The position numbers and the translations under genes are program-made. Under the pieces are notes generated by a model. That model made no database searches. It worked only from the letters and a program-made list of their open reading frames with translations, and was not told the DNA's origin. From Lampris incognitus (taxonomy: Eukaryota > Chordata > Actinopteri > Lampriformes > Lampridae), in assembly GCF_029633865.1 (NCBI RefSeq), contig NC_079221.1, positions 1,607,215 to 1,671,214 on the forward strand: DNA of 64,000 nt, read 5' to 3'. Shown here in pieces: positions 1 through 61,350 of this stretch (position 1 is the stretch's first letter; every line of letters begins with the position of its first letter).

Positions 1-125
1 GTCAGGTGAGACTGAAGAGGTGACTTAGACGATGATGAGACGTATCTCTCAATACATGTTGTGTCCAGATGAATTCATTCAATCTTCTGTGAACTTCAGT
101 TTGATCCCCATGCAGAATAATCCTC
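1..125 (+). repeat. Dispersed repeat, family A, copy 1
   Basis: This segment shares the order GTCAGGTGAGACTGAAGAGG, then a GATGATGAGACGT stretch, then TGTGTCCAGATGAA and CTTCTGTGA, with 35216-35320 and, inverted, with about 34535-34640. The spread of three copies in one window shows a dispersed repeat. I do not recognise a named family. The layout resembles 3'-terminal tails I associate with fish retroelements, which is only an impression. The copy may continue to the left of the window. Confidence 0.6.
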
Positions 126-640
126 CCTCAGCATGAAGTTGGTCTGACCTCAATATGTGCAACACGTGACAGTTACATGTCTAAACCTTTATAACTTACA
201 GGTCCCAAATCAGATCCTGTAAAGCAACACTCAGAAGATTGGGTCACGTCGGTTTCTTAAGCTTTTCCTCGTTCCTTCACCTCTCTTTGGGTTTGGGGCT
301 TATCGACCCCAGGTGTGAGTGCAGCGGTGCATTTGTAGAGACGGGGTGTCATGAGAACTGAGGCACACAAATTCACGGTGAACTCTCTGCAACCTCCAGC
401 GCCTTGCAAGTTGGCGTTGTGCACCCATCGATATCAGCACTTTGCTTTAAATAATTCAGCAGAAAATCAGTGAGCTGCCTGACTGCCCGTGCCTACTGTA
501 CTTCTGGCAATTCATGCTCGTTTGGTGAACTTCTGAGCTCAGGATGTGGTCACTTAATTGATGCTAGAAGGGGCTTCGAGATCTCAAGCTGGGCATCTCA
601 AAAGCATCTTCACACCATGACCATGTCCTGTCGCACCACA
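126..640. other. No recognisable feature
   Basis: Downstream flank of marchf4. No repeat, exon-like reading frame or RNA gene is apparent. Confidence 0.5.
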
Positions 641-1022
641 GATTGTCAGATTTTAAAAAAAATTCTGAGACGCTTTATTCATCCCCGTGGGGAAATGACG
701 CTCTGCATGTAACCCATGCTAGCTGTGTAGCTAGGAGCAGTGGGCAGCTGCCGTGCAGCACCTGGGGACCAACTCCAGTTCCTCTTGCCATGCCTTGCTC
801 AGGGGCACAGACAGGAGTATTAACCCTAACATGCAGGTCTTTCTGATGGTGGAGGAAGCCAGAGCACCTGGGGGAAACTCACCACAGACATGGGGAGAAC
901 ATGTAAACTCCACACAGAGGATGACCTGGGATGACCCCCAAAGGTTGGGCTATCCTGGGGTTCGAACTCAAGACCTTCTTGCTGTGAGGTGACAGAGCTA
1001 ACCACTGGGCCACTATGCCGCC
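641..1022 (-). mobile_element. V-SINE/DANA-like SINE, minus strand
   Basis: Read on the minus strand it starts GGCGGCATAGTGGCCCAGTGG. It contains a tRNA-like A box, a B box near GAGTTCGAACCCC, and the conserved GTGTGGAGTTTACATGTTCT core of the V-SINE superfamily (zebrafish DANA relatives). The 3' end is a longer tail carrying AATAAAG and a T-rich end near 650. It is an old, diverged copy with no clear target-site duplication. Confidence 0.75.
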
Positions 1023-1087
1023 AAAAAGTTTAGGTTTTAGCGTCTGAATCATTTTTGGGGAGACCCAAGTCCAAATGACCTTCTGTA

Positions 1088-1118
1088 ACACACACACAGA
1101 CACACACAGACACACACA

Positions 1119-1175
<57 letters not shown>
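1088..1175. repeat. (CA)n microsatellite
   Basis: About 85 bp of CA dinucleotides, with CAGA interruptions at the left side. Confidence 0.97.
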
Positions 1176-1178
<3 letters not shown>

Positions 1179-1779
1179 CCAGACCGGACTGTCCTGCCTG
1201 CTGTGTCGGAGCTTAGGAGAGCTGGGGAACTGGGATGCACACTGCTGCTGCCAGCATGCTTTTAAGACCATGTTTTCCCTCCCATAATAAGTTTCCGAGG
1301 ACAAGCCTCCCAAAAAAAAGAAAAGAAGGTCCTTCATGGACGTGAGATTCGGGTTCTGAACATGTATCACAGAGCCCGTCTGAGCTTGATGCTGAGAGTG
1401 GGGGGCTGCTGCTGCATGGTGGCTGAGCGGTGACTGAGAGTATGGCTTTTGGAGAGAAACATGTTTTGAAACGGGGATTAAGGCCCAGAGTGTACTATTG
1501 ACCGGCCAACCCAGTTATCCAGATCACTTGATCTTTGAATACAGCTGCAAATCACAAACATGCAGTACATACATCTTCTCTTTCTATGTGGATAATATTG
1601 CTGACAAGATGAGAGTAAATTCCCATTTGCAAAATATTACAAAAATATGCCATTTTCTTGTTGCTGTAATGTGAAGCAGACAGAGTCCTGATCAAAAACC
1701 TCAGCAAATATCCCTTGCAAGGAATGCCAAATACAATAAATATTTTCCATCCGATTCTGCAAATCAGACAACTGTGATT
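1176..1779. other. No recognisable feature
   Basis: AT-rich 3' flank of marchf4, between the microsatellite and the candidate polyadenylation signal. It may contain extended 3' UTR, but nothing in the sequence fixes the transcript end. Confidence 0.4.
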
Positions 1780-1929
1780 TTTATTCAACCCACATAAGGA
1801 CATCAGAGATGAAGCTGGAGACAAACGAGAATCACTGCATTGGTCTAGCGCAGTAAGGGCAAGGCCTTATTCAGCTGTCAACCACTGAGTTCATCTTCTG
1901 CCACACAAGACAAGGCCTCGACTGAATCC
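1780..1929 (-). other. marchf4: Putative marchf4 3' UTR with candidate poly(A) signal
   Basis: Immediately 3' of the marchf4 stop codon on the minus strand. A canonical AATAAA lies at 1785-1780 (minus) about 145 bases after the stop. It would give a short 3' UTR. Vertebrate MARCHF4 messages often have longer 3' UTRs, so other sites further left remain possible. Confidence 0.4.
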
Positions 1930-40221
<38,292 letters not shown>

Positions 40222-40585
40222 GCGCCTCTGTCACTTAGCGGGCACTTCTTTATCTGTCATGGAGGGAGGGAGGGAGGGGAGGAGAGGGGGGGGGGAGGAG
40301 GGGGAGAGGGGGACGCTTCCCAGTCTGTTTGCAGGGAGTTATGTCGCTGGTTCGTGTCTCTACTTCGTGGAGATGCGTATTGCTTTCAGAGGATCGTATC
40401 TCTTAAGTCTCCCGGCAGGCGGGTACCAAGTCCCAGCAAAGACACCAATCCCAGCGGTGCAAACACGTGTCTGAAGCCATGGAGGTCAACCGGAAGCGCT
40501 GAAAGAGAACACGCGTGTTAGATTGGTAGTAACGTGCATGCAGACAGACAGACAGACAGACAACGCTTCTCTCACCTCCACCATC

Positions 40586-40731
40586 ACATGTCATGTCATC
40601 ATTCATAACCGTCATGTCATCATTCATAACCGTCATGTCATCATTCATAACCGTCATGTCATCATTCATAACCGTCATGTCATCATTCATAACCGTCATG
40701 TCATCATTCATAACCGTCATGTCATCATCCA
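40586..40731. repeat. 21-bp tandem repeat upstream of marchf4
   Basis: Seven units of ATGTCATCATTCATAACCGTC (given as 21 bp; the unit is ATGTCATCATTCATAACCGT plus C). It sits about 0.4 kb upstream of the marchf4 start codon, in the promoter or 5' UTR. Because 21 is seven codons, short ORFs run through both strands. Confidence 0.95.
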
Positions 40732-40904
40732 TGTCTGTGCAACTCCGGCTTTCCCTCCAAATCTGCATCCAGAGCAGCGACGAGCATCACACGTCTGCCA
40801 GGGAAACTGCTGACAACCTGAGCCGTAACACAACACAGCGCACATCCTCTCAAGCTCAGCGGCAACACCACCCTCCATCAGCAACCCGTCAGCGTTGCCC
40901 GCAC

Positions 40905-41535
40905 GCCACACACTAACCACACACTCACCACACACTCACCACACAATAACCACACAATAACCACACACTCACCACACACTAACCACACACTAACCACACA
41001 CTCACCACACAATAACCACACAATAACCACACACTCACCACACAATAACCACACACTCACCACACAATAACCACACACTCACCACACAATAACCACACAC
41101 TCACCACACAATAACCACACACTCACCACACAATAACCACACACTAACCACACACTCACCACACAATAACCACACACTCACCACACAATAACCACACACT
41201 AACCACACACTCACCACACACTCACCACACAATAACCACACACTAACCGCACACTAACCACACACTCACCACACAATAACCACACAATAACCACACACAC
41301 CACACAATAACCACACACTCACCACACACACACCACACAATAACCACACAATAACCACACACCAACCACACAATAACCACACAATAACCACACACCAACC
41401 ACACAATAACCACACACACCACACAATAACCACACAATAACCACACACCAACCACACAATAACCACACACTCACCACACAATAACCACACACTAACCACA
41501 CACTAACCACACACTCACCACACAATAACCACACA
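40905..41535. repeat. 11-bp (ACCACACAMTA)n array, nearly G-free strand
   Basis: About 57 units alternating ACCACACACTC, ACCACACACTA and ACCACACAATA. The plus strand is almost free of G over some 620 bases (one G near 41248), so the marchf4 sense strand is almost free of C. Such composition skew favours R-loops during transcription. Confidence 0.95.
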
Positions 41536-41640
41536 TGCCAGGGCAGGCGGGCAGGCATGCAGGCAGGCGGGCAGGCGGGCAGGCGGGCAGGCTGCTGGGT
41601 GCTGGGTGTTGGGTGCTGGGTGGTGGCGACGGACGTCCTG
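41536..41640. repeat. G-rich GGGCAGGC / GGGTGCT tandem tract
   Basis: Runs of GGGCAGGC followed by GCTGGGTGCTGGGTGTTGGG on the plus strand. Closely spaced GGG triplets meet the usual spacing for G-quadruplex folding. It abuts the G-free array on the left, so skew switches sharply at 41536. Confidence 0.85.
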
Positions 41641-42077
41641 GCCCCGTCACAGCGAACACTAAAGACCGGAGGGTGGGCCATGTATGGAAGCACTCCTGTC
41701 TTACCTGGCGGGGCGACACTTGTCCCGGTATGTCTCCCGATCCCAGGCTTTCTCTCAGCGGCTCCGAGCCCGACTGCAGATCGCTGTCCGGTCAAGCCTC
41801 TCCACAGACGTGGTCTCGGAACATCCAATTTCCATATTCGAGGAACAAGTCGCTGCGTTAAAATCCATCTATTAAATCCCAACACGGGTCTGTCTCGGAC
41901 TGTCCTATTAGGTGAACGCATTCGTGGCTCCGGAAGCATCGGTGATCATTGGCCGCTGAACTGCGGCTGCAGCTTCAGCTCCACCATCAGTTCCCCAGGC
42001 GTGACGTCACCGCAGCGCCCTGACGCAACCAGCGAGTACCTGTGAAACTGGCTGGAGATGGCTTCAAGTAAATATGT
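41641..42077. other. Intergenic, no recognisable feature
   Basis: Unique sequence with moderate GC. It may hold distal promoter or an upstream non-coding exon of marchf4, but no signal decides this. Confidence 0.4.
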
Positions 42078-42084
42078 ATATATG

Positions 42085-42154
<70 letters not shown>

Positions 42155-42274
42155 TATATACATACATACATACACACACATATATACATATATATAAAAT
42201 GAAAACGTGGCATAAAATACATGCATATATGAAAACAAGGTATGCATATAATAAATAAAATATATGCACATTAT

Positions 42275-42302
<28 letters not shown>
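42078..42302. repeat. Compound (TG)n(TA)n(CA)n microsatellite
   Basis: Alternating TG, TA and CA tracts interrupted by about 70 bp of AT-rich DNA. TG followed by CA makes it self-complementary. Confidence 0.9.
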
Positions 42303-42307
<5 letters not shown>

Positions 42308-42419
42308 AAGAGTGTAGGCTCAGGTGTGATTTCAGTGTATGAAAATATTTCGTTCAAACATGTTTTGAGGTGCTGTTGGCCATGGTGGGAATGGCGGCCG
42401 TGAGAAGGAGTTCATATGC

Positions 42420-42680
42420 TGATGTTTACTTTAGTTTACTTTAGTTTACTTTTGTTAATTGTCTATTTGACAGGGACAACGCACAATTTTACAGTTGCAC
42501 CAGAGTTAGCCGGCAGCTAATTTGCATCTGCAGTCCCCGAACAGGCAAACAAACAACAATTAATACAGAAGTAAAAACATGACAATACATCAGAAAACTA
42601 TTGGACAGGCAGACAAACAACAATTAATACAGAAGTAAAAACATGACAATACATCAGAAAACCAATCTCAAAAGTTATAA
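42420..42680. repeat. Dispersed fish repeat with internal 62-bp duplication
   Basis: The stretch TTGACAGGGACAACGCACA, then CAGAGTTAGCCGGCAGCTAA and TTTGCATCTGCAGTCCCC resembles a common fish interspersed repeat that I recall but cannot name. A segment beginning GACAGGCAGACAAACAACAA (42602 on) duplicates 42540-42600. TTTACTTTAG is repeated at the left edge. Confidence 0.5.
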
Positions 42681-42916
42681 ATACAATCTGATCTATTTAA
42701 AACAGGGGATATAACTAGCAATCTGGCCTATATGACAACAACATAATGAATATGGGTTTCATCTATTCAGCAACAATAAATATAAATAGTAAACTGACCT
42801 GAAACATCAATAAATAACAATCTGACCTAAACTATGACAACAGCTCTAAAAACCAGTCTGGCCTGTTCAATGGCCGGAACTATAAATTACACACAAGTCT
42901 ACGGTCAGTTGCACCT

Positions 42917-43036
42917 GGGCTGGTTCCAGCCAGAACCCTAGGCTGGTTCAGGCAGAACCCTGGGCTGGTTCAGGCCAGAACCCTGGGCCGGTTCAGGCAG
43001 AACCCTAGGCGGGTTCAGGCCAGAACCCTGGGCTGC
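42917..43036. repeat. About 24-bp tandem repeat
   Basis: Five imperfect units of GGCTGGTTCAGGCCAGAACC plus CTG. Confidence 0.85.
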
Positions 43037-43159
43037 CCCTGACTAAGACACATATAGTAACTACTCTGAATAAAAAGCAGAACAAAATGCCCGAGTGACA
43101 GCTGAAGTAGTGTAACGTGCATGGATAAGAAGGCACGCTGGCCGCTAGGTGGCTGGCGG

Positions 43160-43235
43160 GTCTGACCCTTTAGTCGAGCGGTTAGCGATGTCTCCTGCGG
43201 TGCCGGCGATACGGGTTCGCTTCCCGGCTGCGGCA
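43160..43235 (+). mobile_element. tRNA-like SINE head fragment
   Basis: TAGTCGAGCGG fits the polymerase III A box exactly and GGTTCGCTTCC fits the B box with one mismatch, about 35 bases apart. No cloverleaf with paired acceptor stem could be drawn, so this is a SINE head and not a tRNA gene. Confidence 0.5.
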
Positions 43236-43371
43236 GTTCCTGTGGTTGCGTTGTCCCACGAATTCACTACAGCATGTGCAACATATAAAAGCAAGGACAT
43301 GTATCTGTGATTACACGTGTGTGCTGATTTTAACCAAAGCTTACGACGCTTTTTAAACACCGGGAAGCTGG

Positions 43372-45605
43372 CTGACTCTCTGACACCAGGGGGAGGGGGG
43401 TCCACTTCCCACCACTTCCCACTGGAGAGGCTGGCTGACTCTCTGACACCAGGGGGAGGGCGGTCCACTTCCCACCACTTCCCACTGGAGAGGCTGGCTG
43501 ACTCTCTGACACCAGGGGGAGGGGGGTCCACTTCCCACTGGAAAGGCTGGCTGACTCTCTGACACCAGGGGGAGGGGGGTCCACTTCCCACTGGAGAGGC
43601 TGGCTGACTCTCTGACACCAGGGGGAGGGGGGTCCACTTCCCACCACTTCCCACTGGAAAGGCTGGCTGACTCTCTGACACCAGGGGGAGGGGGGTCCAC
43701 TTCCCACCACTTCCCACTGGAGAGGCTGGCTGACTCTCTGACACCAGGGGGAGGGCGGTCCACTTCCCACCACTTCCCACTGGAGAGGCTGGCTGACTCT
43801 CTGACACCAGGGGGAGGGGGGTCCACTTCCCACTGGAAAGGCTTGCTGACTCTCTGACACCAGGGGGAGGGCAGTCCACTTCCCACCACTTCCCACTGGA
43901 GAGGCTGGCTGACTCTCTGACACCAGGGGGAGGGGGGTCCCCTTCCCACCACTTCCCTCTGGAAAGGCTGGCTGACTCTCTGACACCAGGGGGAGGGCAG
44001 TCCACTTCCCACCACTTCCCACTGGAAAGGCTGACTGACTCCCTGACACCAGGAGGAGGGCAGTCCACTTCCCACCACTTCCCACTGGAGAGGCTGGCTG
44101 ACTCTCTGACACCAGGGGGAGGGGGGTCCACTTCCCACCACTTCCCACTGGAAAGGCTGACTGACTCCCTGACACCAGGGGGAGGGGGGTCCACTTCCCA
44201 CCACTTCCCACTGGAAAGGCTGGCTGACTCCCTGACACCAGGGGGAGGGCGGTCCACTTCCCACCACTTCCCACTGGAAAGGCTGGCTGACTCTCTGACA
44301 CCAGGGGGAGGGCAGTCCACTTCCCACCACTTCCCACTGGAGTGGCTGGCTGACTCTCTGACACCAGGGGGAGGGCGGTCCACTTCCCACCACTTCCCAC
44401 TGGAGAGGCTGACTGACTCTCTGACACCAGGGGGAGGGCGGTCCACTTCCCACCACTTCCCACTGGAGAGGCTGACTGACTCTCTGACACCAGGGGGAGG
44501 GCGGTCCACTTCCCACCACTTCCCACTGGAGAGGCTGACTGACTCTCTGACACCAGGGGGAGGGCGGTCCACTTCCCACCACTTCCCACTGGAAAGGCTG
44601 GCTGACTCTCTGACACCAGGGGGAGGGCGGTCCACTTCCCACCACTTCCCACTGGAGAGGCTGGCTGACTCTCTGACACCAGGGGGAGGGGGGACCACTT
44701 CCCACCACTTCCCACTGGAGAGGCTGGCTGACTCTCTGACACCAGGGGGATGGCGGTCCACTTCCCACCACTTCCCACTGGAGAGGCTGGCTGACTCTCT
44801 GACACCAGGGGGAGGGCGGTCCACTTCCCACCACTTCCCACTGGAGAGGCTGGCTGACTCTCTGACACCAGGGGGAGGGGGGTCCACTTCCCACCACTTC
44901 CCACTGGAAAGGCTGGCTGACTCTCTGACACCAGGGGGAGGGCAGTCCACTTCCCACCACTTCCCACTGGAAAGGCTGACTGACTCCCTGACACCAGGGG
45001 GAGGGCAGTCCACTTCCCACCACTTCCCACTGGAGAGGCTGGCTGACTCTCTGACACCAGGGGGAGGGGGGTCCACTTCCCACCACTTCCCACTGGAAAG
45101 GCTGACTGACTCCCTGACACCAGGGGGAGGGGGGTCCACTTCCCACCACTTCCCACTGGAAAGGCTGGCTGACTCCCTGACACCAGGGGGAGGGGGGTCC
45201 ACTTCCCACCACTTCCCACTGGAAAGGCTGGCTGACTCTCTGACACCAGGGGGAGGGCAGTCCACTTCCCACCACTTCCCACTGGAGAGGCTGACTGACT
45301 CTCTAACACCAGGGGGAGGGCGGTCCACTTCCCACCACTTCCCACTGGAAAGGCTGGCTGACTCTCTGCCACAAGGGGGAGGGCGGTCCACTTCCCACCA
45401 CTTCCCACTAGAGAGGCTGGCTGACTCTCTGACACCAGGGGGAGGGGGGTCCACTTCCCACCACTTCCCACTGGAGAGGCTGACTGACTCTCTGACACCA
45501 GGGTGAGGGGGGTCCACTTCCCACCACTTCCCACTGGAGAGGCTGGCTGACTCTCTGACACCAGGGGGAGGGGGGTCCACTTCCCACCACTTTTACTGGA
45601 GTGGC
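43372..45605. repeat. 63-bp minisatellite, intergenic
   Basis: About 36 units. The standard unit is 63 bp: GAGGCTGGCTGACTCTCTGA, CACCAGGGGGAGGGGGGTCC, ACTTCCCACCACTTCCCACTG plus GA. A few shorter units lack CCACCACTT. Variants (GACTGACTCCCTGAC, GGGCAGTCC, GGGCGGTCC) recur in the same order 945 bp (15 units) apart. The 21-residue periodic ORFs in minus frames are by-products. On the minus strand each unit has two GGGAAGTGG words. Confidence 0.97.
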
Positions 45606-45867
45606 TGGCTGACTACAAGTAGTCTTCCTAAACTGTGGTACCCAAGCTCCCCTTGAAGATGCTCTGGTCCTGACCCGTACAGTTCTGTCACTGTCGGGAG
45701 AGGCCAGGCAAGCTCTCGGGGGGGGGGGGGGGGTCCGTGAATCATGTTGAACATCAGGCATACATCTGAATAAAACAAGAAATGATCAAAATGAAGACAG
45801 TTATATTGTTTCAGGATGTGGCAGTGGTGCCGTTCCCCAGGTTGTTATGCAGTATTTTAAACTGTTT
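45606..45867. other. Spacer with a run of 16 G
   Basis: Unique sequence between the 63-bp and 60-bp arrays. A homopolymer of 16 G lies at 45718-45733. Confidence 0.7.
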
Positions 45868-48275
45868 CTATAGGGGGGAAGACGTGCGGGGCCCCAGCGG
45901 TTAAACAGGGCGACACAAGAGGGGACATCACGGGGAAAGACGTGCGGGGCCCCAGCGGTTAAACAGGGCGACACAAGAGGGGCCATCAGGGGGGGGAAAG
46001 ACGTGCGGGGCCCCAGCGGTTAAACAGGGCGACACAAGAGGGGACATCAGGGGAAAGACGTGCGGGGCCCCAGCGGTTAAACAGGGTGACACAAGAGGGG
46101 ACATCAGGGGAAAGACGTGCGGGGCCCCAGCGGTTAAACAGGGCGACACAAGAGGGGACATCAGGGGAAAGACGTGCAGGGCCCCAGCGGTTAAACAGGA
46201 GGATACAAGAGGGGACATCACGGGGAAAGACGTGCGGGGCCCCAGCGGTTAAACAGGACGACACAAGAGGGGACATCAGGGGGAAAGAGGTGCGGGGCCC
46301 CAGCGGTTAAACAGGACGACACAAGAGGGGACATCAGGGGGGGAAAGACGTGCGGGGCCCCAGCGGTTAAACAGGGCGACACAAGAGGGGACATCAGGGG
46401 GGGGGGGAAAGACGTGCGGGGCCCCAGCGGTTAAACAGGACGACACAAGAGGGGACATCAGGGGGGGGGAAGACGTGCGGGGCCCCAGCGGTTAAACAGG
46501 GCGACACAAGAGGGGCCATCAGGGGGGGGAAAGACGTGCGGGGCCCCAGCGGTTAAACAGGGCGACACAAGAGGGGACATCAGGGGGGGAAAGACGTGCG
46601 GGGCCCCAGCGGTTAAACAGGGCGACACAAGAGGGGACATCACAGGGGGGAAAGACGTGCGGGGCCCCAGCGGTTAAACAGGGCGACACAAGAGGGGACA
46701 TCACGGGGAAAGAAGTACGGGGCCCAAGCGGTTAAACAGGGCGACACAAGAGGGGACATCAGGGGGAAAGACGTGCGGGGCCCCAGCGGTTAAAACAGGG
46801 CGACACAAGAGGGGACATCAGGGGGAAAGACGTGCGGGGCCCCAGCGGTTAAAACAGGGCGACACAAGAGGGGACATCAGGGGGGGAAAGACGTGCGGGG
46901 CCCCAGCGGTTAAAACAGGGCGACACAAGAGGGGACATCGGGGGGGGGGGGGAAGACGTGCGGGGCCCCAGCGGTTAAACAGGGCGACACAAGAGGGGAC
47001 ATCAGGGGGAAAGACGTGCGGGGCCCCAGCGGTTAAAACTGGGCGACACAAGAGGGGACATCAGGGGGAAAGACGTGCGGGGCCCCAGCGGTTAAAACAG
47101 GGCGACACAAGAGGGGACATCGGGGGGGAAAGACGTGCGGGGCCCCAGCGGTTAAAACAGGGCGACACAAGAGGGGACATCAGGGGGGGAAAGACGTGCC
47201 GGGCCCCAGAGGTTAAAACAGGGCGACACAAGAGGGGACATCAGGGGGAAAGACGTGCGGGGCCCCAGCGGTTAAAACAGGGCGACACAAGAGGGGACAT
47301 CAGGGGGAAAGACGTGCGGGGCCCCAGCGGTTAAAACAGGGCGACACAAGATGGGACATCGGGGGGAAAGACGTGCGGGGCCCCAGCGGTTAAAACAGGG
47401 CGACACAAGAGGGGACATCGGGGGGGAAAGACGTGCGGGGCCCCAGCGGTTAAAACAGGGCGACACAAGAGGGGACATCAGGGGGGGAAAGACGTGCCGG
47501 GCCCCAGAGGTTAAAACAGGGCGACACAAGAGGGGACATCAGGGGGAAAGACGTGCGGGGCCCCAGCGGTTAAAACAGGGCGACACAAGAGGGGACATCA
47601 GGGGGAAAGACGTGCGGGGCCCCAGCGGTTAAAACAGGGCGACACAAGAGGGGACATCAGGGGGAAAGACGTGCGGGGCCCCAGCGGTTAAAACAGGGCG
47701 ACACAAGAGGGGACATCAGGGGGAAAGACGTGCGGGGCCCCAGCGGTTAAAACAGGGCGACACAAGAGGGGACATCAGGGGGGGAAAGACGTGCGGGGCC
47801 CCAGCGGTTAAAACAGGGCGACACAAGAGGGGACATCAGGGGGGGAAAGACGTGCGGGGCCCCAGCGGTTAAAACAGGGCGACACAAGAGGGGACATCAG
47901 GGGGAAAGACGTGCCGGGCCCCAGAGGTTAAAACAGGGCGACACAAGAGGGGACATCAGGGGGAAAGACGTGCGGGGCCCCAGCGGTTAAAACAGGGCGA
48001 CACAAGAGGGGACATCAGGGGGAAAGACGTGCGGGGCCCCAGCGGTTAAAACAGGGCGACACAAGAGGGGACATCAGGGGGGGAAAGACGTGCGGGGCCC
48101 CAGCGGTTAAAACAGGGCGACACAAGAGGGGACATCAGGGGGGGAAAGACGTGCGGGGCCCCAGCGGTTAAAACAGGGCGACACAAGAGGGGACATCGGG
48201 GGGGGGGGGGAAAGACGTGCGGGGCCCCAGCGGTTAAACAGGGCGACACAAGAGGGGACATCAGGGGGAAAGACG
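45868..48275. repeat. About 60-bp CpG-rich minisatellite upstream of smarcal1
   Basis: About 40 units of 58-66 bp: GAAAGACGTGCGGGGCCCCA, GCGGTTAAAACAGGGCGACA, CAAGAGGGGACATCA, plus a run of 4 to 12 G that varies in length between units. The left third has TTAAACAGG and the rest TTAAAACAGG. Each unit carries four CpG and a GGGGCCCC palindrome. The array ends about 0.84 kb before the smarcal1 start codon. Frame-breaking G-runs keep ORFs short here. Confidence 0.97.
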
Positions 48276-49114
48276 CACGCGCGGCAGAGGAAGACACGTG
48301 ACGCCTGATGCTCTTAAAATGGGTCGAACTGAACGTAACGTTCCCGGTCACCTTACTGACATGTGTCACATGTGTCGCCTTGGTAACAGCTCCCCGGCTA
48401 AGAAGCAGGTGGGCTGATGCAGACCACAAGGAGGCCTGCGGGGAGGTGGTGGTTTGACGCAGAGTAAACAGGAGGGGTCAACACTGTGGTAAACGTCACG
48501 TAGAGCCTAACCGGCCCCGGAGGGCCGCGGGGGAGGGCCGCGGGGAGCGGAACACGTGCTCCTCTGTTATTAAACGTCAGTTCCGGCGCGGCGGACTCGC
48601 GCGCGTTAGGCGGGCTGCGGCGCATGAGCTTGCTCGAGCGTGTAGGTTCGGCTGTGTCTGTCGGTCAACCCGCCGTCACTCACGCGGGAGCCGCGTGCAG
48701 CGTGACGCGCTGTTGCTTCACGGGACAAGTTGGTTTCGCTTGGCTGTTGCTAGGTTGTGCACTGGGTACGTTAGCTAGCCCGATAGCTTCACTGCTTAGC
48801 ACAGGACAGCTAGCGGCACGAATAACGTCGCCATCTGACCCTGTCAACGGTGGACCTCCGGTGGACCTCCTGGGGACCTCCGGTGGACCTCAGGTGGACG
48901 GCCGACCTCAGGTGGACCTCCGGTGGATGAGCGGCTTGGCTGGTTCCGGTAACCAGCAAGTCACATGTGTGGGCCAGGCGTGAGCTTGATTTTCGGCCAT
49001 GTGGACTTATGGGTGACTGCGGAGTGTAACGTTCCTAGGCGAGTTAGCTTAGCGTTAACGCTAGCTGCCCCACTGCACCAAGCTGAGTAAACCGCAAGTC
49101 CAAACCAACAAACA
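48276..49114 (+). promoter_or_regulatory. smarcal1: CpG-rich smarcal1 promoter and 5' UTR region
   Basis: GC-rich sequence with dense CpG at 48500-48680 (GGCGCGGCGGACTCGCGCGC at 48574 on). Next come repeated GGTGGACCTCCGGTGGACCT words at 48850-48930, GCTAGC motifs (48773, 49061) and the smarcal1 start codon. No TATA box is evident. An upstream ORF frame across 48624-48983 has no family resemblance. A non-coding first exon may exist, but its splice sites cannot be chosen. Confidence 0.5.
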
Positions 49115-61077
<11,963 letters not shown>

Positions 61078-61150
61078 CCTGGGAAGCATCTGTTCTGCTT
61101 TTGAAAAAATTCTATAAAGGTGACTTGATCAAATTTTGTGTTACTGCTCA

Positions 61151-61350
61151 CAAAAGTTAAAGTCCCCAAGCCAGCATAATTCATAAAGTTGAACCAACAT
61201 ATTCATTTTTTTTTTCAAAGGACGTGCCTGTGAAGATAACATCTAGAGGTTGGTTGTCTCCAGAGTTATCATCAGAATTTGTTCAGGACTCTGCAGAGTA
61301 CCATCACAGAGATGTTCCAGAGGACTTTCACAGCAGATGATGACATGGAT
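61151..61350 (+). pseudogene. Duplicated fragment of smarcal1 intron 16/terminal exon
   Basis: Matches 60749-60945 at a constant offset of about 402 bp, from CAAAAGTTAAAGTCCCCAAG through the acceptor TTTGTTCAG and the first 66 bases of the exon (GAGATGTTCCAGAGGACTTT, ending GATGATGACATGGAT). The copy has a 2-base deletion after the acceptor and stops short of the exon end, so it cannot encode the normal C-terminus in frame. It lies 74 bases past the smarcal1 stop and may be inside the 3' UTR. Confidence 0.92.

Noticed and set aside
43160-43235. tRNA gene
   Set aside because: A and B boxes are present, but no acceptor stem or full cloverleaf forms and the B box has a mismatch. It is best read as a SINE head.
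43145-45580. 811-codon minus-strand ORF
   Set aside because: A by-product of the 63-bp (21-codon) intergenic minisatellite; the other minus frames are equally open.
48624-48983. 119-codon ORF before smarcal1 as an upstream gene
   Set aside because: It lies in the CpG-rich promoter/5' UTR, where stop codons are rare by composition, and has no family resemblance.
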